From: an uncultured Chitinophaga sp.
GTDB lineage: Bacteria; Bacteroidota; Bacteroidia; Cytophagales; Cyclobacteriaceae
Length of the DNA: 64,000 bases
NCBI GenBank assembly: GCA_902168205.1
Contig: CABHOK010000003.1
Coordinates: forward strand, 62,001 to 126,000
Reading direction: 5' to 3'
Each line of letters begins with the position of its first letter. Position 1 is the first letter of the stretch. The position numbers and the translations under genes were made by a program. Of the stretch, positions 45,197 to 52,695 are shown in pieces. The notes beneath the pieces were generated by a model, which saw only the letters and a list, made by a program, of their open reading frames with translations, searched no databases and was not told where the DNA came from.

Positions 45197-46387
45197 TTAT
45201 CGGAATGAGTAGTAAGGAAAAACTTCGCCCGCTTTAAATATACTTTGCTCCAAAGGTAATTCGAGGAAGCCTGTTACATTTTTGAGATTGGCAAAGTCGC
45301 CTGAACCACCGCCGGCATCCGGGTAGGCCATCAGTCTGCCGCCTTCATTCTTTATCGTTACCTGGAGGAAGTAGGTAAGCTTCGGTTGGAAGGTGAAGTC
45401 TTTTGCCAGCACCGCGTACTGTTCTTCTTTCTTAACGTGCAGACTTTTCCATATCCATGGAAGTATATAGCGATAGAAGCACATATAGGTTGAAACCGGA
45501 TTCCCCGGAAGGGCAAAAACAAATTTACCTTTCTTCGACTCACCAAACCAAAACGGTTTACCGGGCCGCTGACTTACCTGGTGAAAAAGCTTTTTTACGT
45601 TGATACTTTCCAGCGCTTCGGGTATAAAATCAAATTTACCTTTTGAGACACCTCCGGAAACGATGAGTACATCGTGATCTTCGGCAATTACTTTGAGTGA
45701 GTCGATCACGAAATCCTTCTGGTCGTAAATGTGATACTGGGTTGATTGCCACCCGATCATTTTCATGGCAGCATCTATAGCATAGGTGTTCGATCGCCTG
45801 ATCTGGTGTAATTCCGGCACTTCGGTAACTTCAATCAGTTCATCACCGCTCGATATGATAGCCGTACGCGGAAATGAAAATACAGGAACATCGATTATAC
45901 CAACTGAAGCAAGTAATGCAATCTCAGCCGGTGAAAGTATAATGCCGGGCGAGAGGAGGGTATCATTACGTTCAGCATCCTGGCCCTGTACATGTATATT
46001 CTGACCTTCTTCGACGGTATCGACCAGCAGCGTAGCAACGTTACCTTGTATGGATACATCTTCGTAACGGATTACCGTGTCGGTGCCTTCCGGAAGTATA
46101 GCTCCGGTCATTACCTCCATGCAGTTCTGCACATCCTTCAGACTCTTCTGCGGCTGACCGGCTCCCTGGGTTTCTTCTATATAAAATTCGCGCTTGCCGT
46201 TTTTCCATTCATCATACCAGATGGCGATGCCATCCATTGCTACACGGTTGAAAGGAGGGAAGTCGCGGTCGGCCTTCACAGCTTCAGCCAGCACTCTTCC
46301 AACAGCATCATTCAGATCAACCTTGGTTACTGTGGGTTTAAAGAGATGTGATAACACAACGTGGGTTGCTTCTTCTACCGTTACCAT
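45197..46387 (-). CDS. moeA: Molybdopterin molybdenumtransferase MoeA
   Basis: Start set at ATG 46387 (MVTVEEA). 396 residues. Motifs fit MoeA: DFPPFNRVAMDGIA near the start, MTGAILPEGTDTVI, the SSGDEL block, VSGGVSKGKFD, and ALPGNPVS. It inserts molybdate into the adenylylated pterin to finish the cofactor. Divergent from moaC, sharing a 38-bp promoter gap; other Moco genes follow to 50.9 kb. Confidence 0.95.
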   Translation of the reverse strand: MVTVEEATHVVLSHLFKPTVTKVDLNDAVGRVLAEAVKADRDFPPFNRVAMDGIAIWYDEWKNGKREFYIEETQGAGQPQKSLKDVQNCMEVMTGAILPEGTDTVIRYEDVSIQGNVATLLVDTVEEGQNIHVQGQDAERNDTLLSPGIILSPAEIALLASVGIIDVPVFSFPRTAIISSGDELIEVTEVPELHQIRRSNTYAIDAAMKMIGWQSTQYHIYDQKDFVIDSLKVIAEDHDVLIVSGGVSKGKFDFIPEALESINVKKLFHQVSQRPGKPFWFGESKKGKFVFALPGNPVSTYMCFYRYILPWIWKSLHVKKEEQYAVLAKDFTFQPKLTYFLQVTIKNEGGRLMAYPDAGGGSGDFANLKNVTGFLELPLEQSIFKAGEVFPYYSFR

Positions 46388-46400
46388 GTTCAATAATTAT

Positions 46401-46408
46401 TAACTTTG
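46401..46408 (+). promoter_or_regulatory. Candidate -7 element for moaC
   Basis: TAACTTTG in the moeA-moaC gap, 18 nt before the moaC ATG, fits the Bacteroidota -7 box. No clear -33 TTTG at the expected spacing. Confidence 0.45.
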
Positions 46409-46425
46409 TTTTGTTTCGAAGATAC

Positions 46426-46908
46426 ATGAGTAAAAAGACATTTACACACGTTTCGTCCAGCGGACTTCCGCAGATGGTAAACGTATCGGATAAAAACAGT
46501 ACCAGGCGTATTGCCAAAGCGCAGGCCACTATCAACGTGGGGCCGGAGATAATTGACCTCATCCAGCACAACGAAATCATCACTAAAAAAGGGCCGGTGT
46601 TCCAAACCGCTATCATTGCCGGAGTTATGGGGGCAAAGAAAACAGCGGAGCTTATACCGTTCTGCCATCCGCTGGGCCTGGAAGATTGCCAGGTACACAT
46701 CCGGGTAGTTGATTCAAAAATTGTGATTGATACCGAGGCTGTCATTACCGGTAAAACCGGTGTGGAGATGGAAGCGCTCACGGCAGCATCGGTTGCTGCG
46801 CTTACGGTTTATGATATGTGCAAGGCACTCTCTCACAACATTATCATCGAAGAAGTAAAACTCATGGCGAAGAGCGGTGGTAAAAAAGATTTCAAACGCA
46901 AGAAATAG
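46426..46908 (+). CDS. moaC: Cyclic pyranopterin monophosphate synthase MoaC
   Basis: Start set at ATG 46426 (MSKKTFTHVS); an upstream frame would extend into moeA's promoter. 160 residues, normal for MoaC. Signatures MVNVSDKNSTRRIA, the KKGPVFQTAIIAGVMGAKKTAELIPFCHPL block and TGKTGVEMEALTAASVAALTVYDMCKA are all present. With MoaA it makes cyclic pyranopterin phosphate, the first Moco precursor. Cytoplasmic. The channel gene starts 1 bp after its stop. Confidence 0.97.
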   Translation: MSKKTFTHVSSSGLPQMVNVSDKNSTRRIAKAQATINVGPEIIDLIQHNEIITKKGPVFQTAIIAGVMGAKKTAELIPFCHPLGLEDCQVHIRVVDSKIVIDTEAVITGKTGVEMEALTAASVAALTVYDMCKALSHNIIIEEVKLMAKSGGKKDFKRKK

Positions 46909-46909
46909 C

Positions 46910-47695
46910 ATGACACTGCGCAAACGACTCTACCTGACGCTGGAACCTACGGAGAAAGGCGGCGTCATCGAACGCATTTTCGAGTTTTGTCTTGTTACCA
47001 TTATCATTCTCAACATCCTCGCGATTATAGCAGATTCGGTAGAGGAGGTTCGAAGTAGATATGACGTGCTCTTTATAAAATTTGAATACTTCACCATTAT
47101 CTTCTTTACGGTTGAATATATAGCACGCATATACTCCATCGTAGAAAATCCGGAATTCAGTCACCCGGTAAAAGGACGACTCAAGTATATAACACAACCG
47201 CTGGCGATAATTGACTTGCTGGCGTTCCTGCCATTCTATTTTGTTTTTCTGGACTTGCGTTTCCTGCGGATCTTCCGGCTGATGTCGCTCTTTCGGTTGT
47301 TCAAGATTGCGCGTTACCTGCATGCACTTAAAATTTTTAAACGTGTTCTGGCTGATCGGAAAGAACAACTTATCCTGAGCTTTCTGTTTATACTCTTCGT
47401 GCTTACCATTATATCGTTCATCATGTTTTATACTGAGCATGAAGCGCAACCGGACAAGTTCAGCAGTATACCGGCTACTATGTGGTGGGGCATTGCTACT
47501 ATTACCACCGTTGGGTATGGCGACATGGTGCCCATTACAGCGTTGGGTAAATTTCTGGGAGGTTTGTTTGCTATAGCCGGTGTAGGTTTACTCGCATTGC
47601 CTGCCGGTATTTTGTCGTCAGGATTTTTTGAGTCGCTGCATAAAGATGCTGTAGTAAAGAAATGCCCGCATTGCGGAAAGGATATTCATGAGTGA
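46910..47695 (+). CDS. Voltage-gated-type potassium channel with C-terminal CxxC
   Basis: Start set at ATG 46910, right after the moaC stop. 261 residues. Six-helix layout, including an S4-like helix with regular arginines (LRFLRIFRLMSLFRLFKIAR) and the pore TITTVGYGD selectivity filter. The C-terminus ends KKCPHCGKDIHE, a zinc-ribbon-like CxxC plus His that is unusual for a channel. It sits inside the Moco genes and overlaps mobA by 8 bp, so it is translated with them. A link with molybdenum metabolism is not known. Confidence 0.85.
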   Translation: MTLRKRLYLTLEPTEKGGVIERIFEFCLVTIIILNILAIIADSVEEVRSRYDVLFIKFEYFTIIFFTVEYIARIYSIVENPEFSHPVKGRLKYITQPLAIIDLLAFLPFYFVFLDLRFLRIFRLMSLFRLFKIARYLHALKIFKRVLADRKEQLILSFLFILFVLTIISFIMFYTEHEAQPDKFSSIPATMWWGIATITTVGYGDMVPITALGKFLGGLFAIAGVGLLALPAGILSSGFFESLHKDAVVKKCPHCGKDIHE

Positions 47696-48281
47696 CACTA
47701 CACCTGAAATGAACCCTGCCATATATGGCCTGGTGCTGGCGGGAGGCAGGAGTTCGCGCATGGGACGCGACAAAGGTCTTATCGTTTACAACGACAAACC
47801 GCAGCGCGAATATATAGCAGACCTGCTGCGTAAATTTTGCGCGCAGGTATATGTCTCCTGCAAAACGAGAGAATATATACCGGCAGAGCTTAATCCTTTA
47901 CCTGATCAATTTGAACTGGAGAGTCCGTTGAATGGAATCTTATCTGCCTTCAGAAAGAATGATACGGTAGCATGGCTTACGGTGCCGGTAGATATGCCCT
48001 ATGTAGATGAAGCTGCACTTGCCTGTCTTCTCAATCATCGTGATACAAATAAAATGGCTACTTGCTTTGTTGATTCCGATGGAAAGCATCCTGAGCCGTT
48101 GCTTGCACTATGGGAAGCAAGAGCCGCTGCACCGTTGAAAAAGTACTATGAAAGCGGAGGTATAAGTCCGAGAGAATTTTTGAAACAACAAAATATACTC
48201 TTGCTGCAACCGCCGGATAAACGCATCTATCAAAATATCAATACACCAGACGAACTGAACGATTTCTTGAATAAGTCGTGA
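47688..48281 (+). CDS. mobA: Molybdenum cofactor guanylyltransferase MobA
   Basis: 197 residues, overlapping the channel gene by 8 bp. The nucleotide-binding signature LAGGRSSRMGRDKG is near residue 17, with the family's VPVDMPYVD later. It couples GMP to the cofactor, making the guanine dinucleotide form used by DMSO-reductase-type enzymes. Cytoplasmic. Third gene of the moaC-channel-mobA set. Confidence 0.93.
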   Translation: MSDTTPEMNPAIYGLVLAGGRSSRMGRDKGLIVYNDKPQREYIADLLRKFCAQVYVSCKTREYIPAELNPLPDQFELESPLNGILSAFRKNDTVAWLTVPVDMPYVDEAALACLLNHRDTNKMATCFVDSDGKHPEPLLALWEARAAAPLKKYYESGGISPREFLKQQNILLLQPPDKRIYQNINTPDELNDFLNKS

Positions 48282-48741
48282 AGAAATTTACCCGAACAAA
48301 ATGCCGTCATGTTTTTGTAACAGTCTTTTCGAACGGAGCGATACAAAAAGCTGAATCTCTGAACAGAATCTTACGCTAGGGTATAGGGTTGAAATTAAAA
48401 TCAGATAAAGCGGGTAGGGTAATAGTGCTTGCCTGCATTATACTAAAGATATACTGTATGGTAAAATAGCGCAGGGCTTGTAAAATGCTCTGCCTCAACA
48501 CCTGTTTGTGATATAGAAAATTGTAGTTACCGTATTTCTCCGGTATAGTATATGTAGTATAAATACGGATATCATATACGTGTTATTTCGCTGTTTGCTC
48601 ACCGGAATAAGGGATTCGAAAACGATATTGTTACAGGAAGAAATTTTTCTGTACAGATTTATTACATCATCACATGTAGGATATTTTTCCACAACTTTTA
48701 TGGAAGGGTGTGTTTAGTTTAGTACAAATTTTTATTGGTAC
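48282..48741. other. 460-bp gap, no convincing gene
   Basis: AT-rich. Two possible RNA hairpins: 48471-48493 (GCAGGGC...GCTCTGC) and arms CCGTATTT/AAATACGG at 48530-48537 and 48561-48568. The latter half probably holds the promoter of the small gene at 48742. No intact protein is apparent. Confidence 0.4.
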
Positions 48742-48861
48742 ATGAAGCCAATTGTTAAACCGCACTCTAATCGTATACACCGTGATCTGATTATTGTGCT
48801 CAGCGCAAGCCTGGTGGCTGCTATACTCCTGGTATCAGCGGCTGTGATGTTGATCGGATAA
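48742..48861 (+). CDS. Small single-span membrane protein, 39 aa
   Basis: An ATG frame of 39 codons: a basic N-terminus (MKPIVKPHSNRIHRD) followed by one hydrophobic helix (LIIVLSASLVAAILLVSAAV) ending MLIG. A strong terminator follows at once (48865-48899), which supports a transcribed gene of its own. No family recognised; size and form suit a regulator or stabiliser of a membrane complex. Confidence 0.55.
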   Translation: MKPIVKPHSNRIHRDLIIVLSASLVAAILLVSAAVMLIG

Positions 48862-48864
48862 AAT

Positions 48865-48899
48865 AAAGGAGGCCGTTAAAGCCTCCCTTTGTTTTTTTA
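48865..48899 (+). terminator. Intrinsic terminator after the 39-aa gene
   Basis: AAAGGAGGC and GCCTCC-CTTT pair across a 7-nt loop, followed by TTTGTTTTTTT. Confidence 0.85.
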
Positions 48900-48917
48900 C
48901 GGTGTCGTAAAACTTAC

Positions 48918-49346
48918 TCACGAATTAACAGCTACTGCCGGATGTGCAGATATCCATTCTTCGCCATCTTCAAATACTTCTTTTTTCCAGATAGGCACTT
49001 TCACTTTTAGTGTATCAATAATGTACTGGCAAGCTTCAAAAGAATCCTTTCGATGTGGCGTTGAAACGGCAACTGCTACAGCAACTTCACCAGGTTTCAA
49101 CGTACCGATACGATGACTCACCGCCCACCCGAGCAACGGCCATCGATGCGATGCATCATCAATAATTTTTCTGATCTCTCCAACCGCCATGGTTTCGTAT
49201 GCTTCATACTCCAACCATACTACATTCTTTCCGTGCGCATTGTTACGCACAGTACCTACAAAAACATTTACAGCTCCGGCATTCAAGCTCGAAGCTGTAT
49301 CGATGACTTTCTGAACGTCAATTGGTTTCTCGGTGATCTTAATCAT
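48918..49346 (-). CDS. moaE: Molybdopterin synthase catalytic subunit MoaE
   Basis: 142 residues, full length. The fit includes AVNVFVGTVRN, WLEYEAYETMA, RIGTLKPGE, and the catalytic-lysine region KVKVPIWKKEVFEDGEEW. With MoaD it transfers two sulfurs to the pterin ring to make molybdopterin. moaD lies about 140 bp upstream on the same strand, probably in one transcript. Confidence 0.95.
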   Translation of the reverse strand: MIKITEKPIDVQKVIDTASSLNAGAVNVFVGTVRNNAHGKNVVWLEYEAYETMAVGEIRKIIDDASHRWPLLGWAVSHRIGTLKPGEVAVAVAVSTPHRKDSFEACQYIIDTLKVKVPIWKKEVFEDGEEWISAHPAVAVNS

Positions 49347-49487
49347 GTTCTATAAAGGTTGGTTGAACATTATCGTGAAGGACGAATGAAGTTAGCGATT
49401 TTAATAGTGAATATCAAGAAAAGCCTTCCTCGCTTTCAGTCTCTGGTTAACGGTGTAACCTTGTTTACTCTTGTTTATTGTAAAAAA

Positions 49488-49730
49488 TTACCCTCCGCTT
49501 ACCGGAGGTATTAGTGCGATCTCATCGCCTTCGCGGATCTCCGCTGTCTCAGCCGCGTAACTATTATTCACAGCAATGAATAATGAACGCAGCCCGGTAA
49601 GTTTAGGATATTTTTCATTCAGGGCCGAGCGCAGATCGGCTACCGTCACGCCTGGTGCCTCAATAACCATTTCCTTCCCACCGAGGATATCTTTTGTAAT
49701 ACCGAAAGCTTTAACCCGGAACGTATGCAT
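49488..49730 (-). CDS. moaD: Molybdopterin synthase sulfur carrier MoaD
   Basis: 80 residues with the ubiquitin-like fold. The key feature is the C-terminal ALIPPVSGG: the last Gly-Gly is adenylylated and becomes a thiocarboxylate that donates sulfur through MoaE. The activating enzyme MoeB is not in the window. moaE is downstream on the same strand. Confidence 0.93.
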   Translation of the reverse strand: MHTFRVKAFGITKDILGGKEMVIEAPGVTVADLRSALNEKYPKLTGLRSLFIAVNNSYAAETAEIREGDEIALIPPVSGG

Positions 49731-49897
49731 GCGTTTAATTTTTTCTGATCAATTCGTCAAATATCAAACAAATTTTAAATGCCTGCAGAAAAAATCAAAA
49801 CGTTTCGGTGGCATCTGGCATTTTTACGATCCGGAGTTTGTTTTTTGTTTGTATTTTGTGATCTGCTTGTAACTTTTATTGTAAACGATCTGGCACT

Positions 49898-50890
49898 TTG
49901 ACTTTGTTCGACAACCATAACAGGCCCATTAACTACCTGCGTCTGGCAGTAACCGACCGCTGTAACCTGCGCTGTTTTTACTGCATGCCGGAAGAAGGTA
50001 TACATTATCTGCCCAAGAAGGAGTTGCTTTCGTTCGAAGAGATCTATCGCCTTGTGTCATTACTGGCAAGCATGGGTATAACCAAGGTGCGCTTAACCGG
50101 AGGCGAACCGTTTGTGCGCACAGACCTGATGAAGCTGATTCGCTCGATTGTAGAGATACCCGGTATAAAAGATCTTCACCTTACTACCAATGGTGTTCTT
50201 ACTTCAACCTTTATTCCGGAGTTGAAAAAGATTGGTATAGCATCGGTTAATCTTAGTCTGGACACACTCGACAGGCAACGTTTTAAAACCATTACCAGGC
50301 GCGATGAATTTGAGCCGGTACTCAAAACGCTTGATCAATTGCTGAAATATGATATACCGGTAAAGATCAACGCAGTGGTAATGGATGGAAAGAATATTGA
50401 TGATATAGTGCCGCTCATTGAGCTTACCAGGAATAGCAAAGTAGATGTTCGTTTCATTGAAGAAATGCCATTCAATGGTGAAGGTAATCACTACCCGGTG
50501 CTGAACTGGACGTACAAAAAAATACTAAGCTATATACAGGAGCACTATCCTTCGCTGCATAAAATTCCGGATCCTGATTTCTCAACATCCTATAATTATA
50601 CCGTGCCGGGATACCAGGGAAATATAGGTGTTATCGCAGCGTTTAGTCGCACGTTCTGCGGAACCTGTAATCGCATTCGTGTGACGGCGCAAGGCGTATT
50701 GAAAACCTGTTTGTACGATGAAGGTGTGCTGGATATAAAACAACTGCTTCGCGCGGATCAAGATGACAGTGCTGTGAAAGAGAAATTATACGAGGCTTTT
50801 CGTCAACGCACGAAAGATGGCTTTGAAGCCGAGCAAAAACGAAATAGCAACTTGCCTGTACATGAGTCGATGTCTACCATCGGTGGATAA
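49898..50890 (+). CDS. moaA: GTP 3',8-cyclase MoaA (radical SAM)
   Basis: 330 residues. No ATG is available at the right place: TTG 49898 (or TTG 49904) precedes LFDNHNRPINYLRLAVTDRCN. The radical-SAM cluster CNLRCFYC and the second iron-sulfur site CGTCNRI...LKTC are both intact, and the C-terminus ends in the conserved GG (MSTIGG). It converts GTP into the 3',8-cyclic intermediate used by MoaC. Divergent from moaD; TAACTTTT at about 49869 could be a -7 element. Confidence 0.95.
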   Translation: MTLFDNHNRPINYLRLAVTDRCNLRCFYCMPEEGIHYLPKKELLSFEEIYRLVSLLASMGITKVRLTGGEPFVRTDLMKLIRSIVEIPGIKDLHLTTNGVLTSTFIPELKKIGIASVNLSLDTLDRQRFKTITRRDEFEPVLKTLDQLLKYDIPVKINAVVMDGKNIDDIVPLIELTRNSKVDVRFIEEMPFNGEGNHYPVLNWTYKKILSYIQEHYPSLHKIPDPDFSTSYNYTVPGYQGNIGVIAAFSRTFCGTCNRIRVTAQGVLKTCLYDEGVLDIKQLLRADQDDSAVKEKLYEAFRQRTKDGFEAEQKRNSNLPVHESMSTIGG

Positions 50891-50929
50891 ACGAGCTACT
50901 GCACTAATTTTTAAACCGATATTTCTTTC

Positions 50930-51451
50930 ATGTTTCGTATATACCTCACAGCTTTTCTGTTGCTACTGGTTACGTGTAGTGTTGTTGCCCAGGAGCACAA
51001 GAGTAAACCAACATTCTCCATTACTATAAACGGTCGGGTTAAATCACCCAAGACATTTACCGCTGATGTTATCCGCCAGTATAAAGTATATAACATTGGC
51101 GATGTGGTGATCACCAATCATAAAGGTGAAGTAAAAGGAACCGCAAAGGAACTAAGCGGCATTCTGTTGAGAGACTTGTTGCAAAGTATAGAGCCTGATG
51201 CGGAAAGTCAGAAAGTACTCAGCGAGTACTACTTTACCTGCATCGCATCTGACGGCTATAAAGTTGTATTCTCGTGGAACGAATTGTTCAATACAACGAC
51301 AGGTAATACAGTATATATTATTACATCGAAAGATCATAAGTCCATTGATGCGTTAGATGAAAGTATACTCCTGATCTCCACAGCGGATATTCATGCCGGC
51401 AGACGTTACGTAAAGAATCTTCAATCGATTATTGTTCGCAGGGCCGAGTAG
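50930..51451 (+). CDS. Exported protein with a sulfite-oxidase-like molybdopterin fold
   Basis: 173 residues. A signal peptide (cleavage near VVAQ, residue 21), then about 150 residues shaped like part of the oxidoreductase molybdopterin-binding (SUOX) fold (FSITINGRVKSPKTFTADVI, LLRDLLQSI, CIASDGYKVVFSW, DALDESILLIS). It is shorter than a full catalytic subunit, and I see no conserved cofactor-ligating cysteine in the usual setting, so enzymatic activity is uncertain. 39 bp after moaA and 1 bp before TauE/SafE, probably one operon. Confidence 0.65.
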   Translation: MFRIYLTAFLLLLVTCSVVAQEHKSKPTFSITINGRVKSPKTFTADVIRQYKVYNIGDVVITNHKGEVKGTAKELSGILLRDLLQSIEPDAESQKVLSEYYFTCIASDGYKVVFSWNELFNTTTGNTVYIITSKDHKSIDALDESILLISTADIHAGRRYVKNLQSIIVRRAE

Positions 51452-51452
51452 T

Positions 51453-52214
51453 ATGGATACCGCGCAGATTATTCTTATCCTTAGTTTTTTTGTAATCGCC
51501 CTGGTATATGCTTCGGTTGGTTTTGGCGGAGGTTCAAGCTACCTCGCCTTGCTGGCGCAACCTGTGTTTATGCTGGCTCCGGAAGTTATCCGCCCCACCG
51601 CATTGCTTTGCAACATTATTGTTGTTACCAGTGGTACCATCATTTTTTATCGCGAGGGTAAAATTGTATGGAAAGAAGTGTGGCCCTTTTTGGTGGTAAG
51701 TATACCAGCTGCATATCTCGGTGGCTTCTGGAAACTGCAAGATGCTATATTTTTTGTGTTGCTGGGTATTACGTTACTCATTGCTTCGCTTCTGCTGTGG
51801 ATACAACCCGAAAAAATAACTGCCTCATCCGGTAAGTATAACACCACCGGTATAAATATAGTATTAGGGGGAGGCATCGGTTTTCTCTCCGGACTGGTAA
51901 GTATCGGTGGAGGTATCTTTCTATCTCCGATATTGCATTTTCTGCGGTGGGCCGATGCAAAAAAGATCTCTGCGCTCGCGAGTTTATTTATACTGGTTAA
52001 CTCAATCAGTGGTTTGGCTGGTCAGTTTCAGCACGGTCTTCCGGATCTTCAATGGCAATATATAGTGCCGTTGCTTGCAGCCGTTTTTATAGGAGGACAA
52101 CTCGGCTCACGCATGGGTGCCCGCAGATTCAACCCCATCTACATCAAGCGTATAACCGCTGTGCTCATGTTACTGGCAGCCCTCAATATCCTGAAGGACC
52201 ATTGGTATTGGTAG
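51453..52214 (+). CDS. TauE/SafE-family membrane exporter
   Basis: Start set at ATG 51453, 1 bp after the previous stop. 253 residues with about eight hydrophobic helices and the family's repeat motif: VGFGGGSSYLALLAQP near the start and GLVSIGGGIFLSPILHF in the second half. Such proteins move sulfite or sulfonates (or their anions) across the inner membrane. Its place after a sulfite-oxidase-like protein and Moco genes fits a sulfur-oxyanion role. Its 3' end overlaps the opposing gene by 32 bp. Confidence 0.85.
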   Translation: MDTAQIILILSFFVIALVYASVGFGGGSSYLALLAQPVFMLAPEVIRPTALLCNIIVVTSGTIIFYREGKIVWKEVWPFLVVSIPAAYLGGFWKLQDAIFFVLLGITLLIASLLLWIQPEKITASSGKYNTTGINIVLGGGIGFLSGLVSIGGGIFLSPILHFLRWADAKKISALASLFILVNSISGLAGQFQHGLPDLQWQYIVPLLAAVFIGGQLGSRMGARRFNPIYIKRITAVLMLLAALNILKDHWYW

Positions 52215-52542
52215 CAACCGGTGTTTTAACAACCTTATGGATGAGCATGAATAAACCGATAGCAAAAAGAACAGCTCCAATCGTACTGATGATGCCAACC
52301 GGCAAGAGATAGGCCTGATACATTGAATAGGAATCAACGCCTCCGTTTCGGGTAATCAACGGAATGCCTACTGTGTAAAACAGGTGTGTTAACAATCCGA
52401 TGAGCGAACCAATGGCCATCAGGTATCCTTCCGGTGCAGAACGTTTACTGATATAGTAGATCGTAGCCGCCAGTACAGCCACACTGGGCACAACGCTTAT
52501 CACATTTTGTAGTACACTCAGAACGGTATCCAGTAATCCCAT
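52183..52542 (-). CDS. Small membrane protein, 119 aa
   Basis: Start set at ATG 52542 (MGLLDTVLSV); the longer frame to 52599 adds a poor leader. Three to four hydrophobic segments (SVAVLAATIYYI, LMAIGSLIGLLTHLFYTVGIPLI, PVGIISTIGAVLFAIGLFMLI). No family recognised. It converges on and overlaps the TauE/SafE 3' end by 32 bp. Confidence 0.6.
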   Translation of the reverse strand: MGLLDTVLSVLQNVISVVPSVAVLAATIYYISKRSAPEGYLMAIGSLIGLLTHLFYTVGIPLITRNGGVDSYSMYQAYLLPVGIISTIGAVLFAIGLFMLIHKVVKTPVATNTNGPSGY

Positions 52543-52695
52543 AGAGAAATAATTTTGATTGACGGTGCAAAGTAAAGATTCATTCGGGAGTATCCACAAT
52601 CCTTCCTATTTTGCACGACTAAAAAATTAGAGCAGGTAAGCTTTCATTCAGTATTCAGTAAAGCCAGTCCTGCAAATAAAAGTCTTAATCAACGC

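Noticed and set aside
48495-48692. Minus-strand 65-codon frame in the mobA-moaE gap
   Set aside because: Cysteine- and isoleucine-rich chance frame; better explained as promoter and hairpin DNA before the 39-residue gene.
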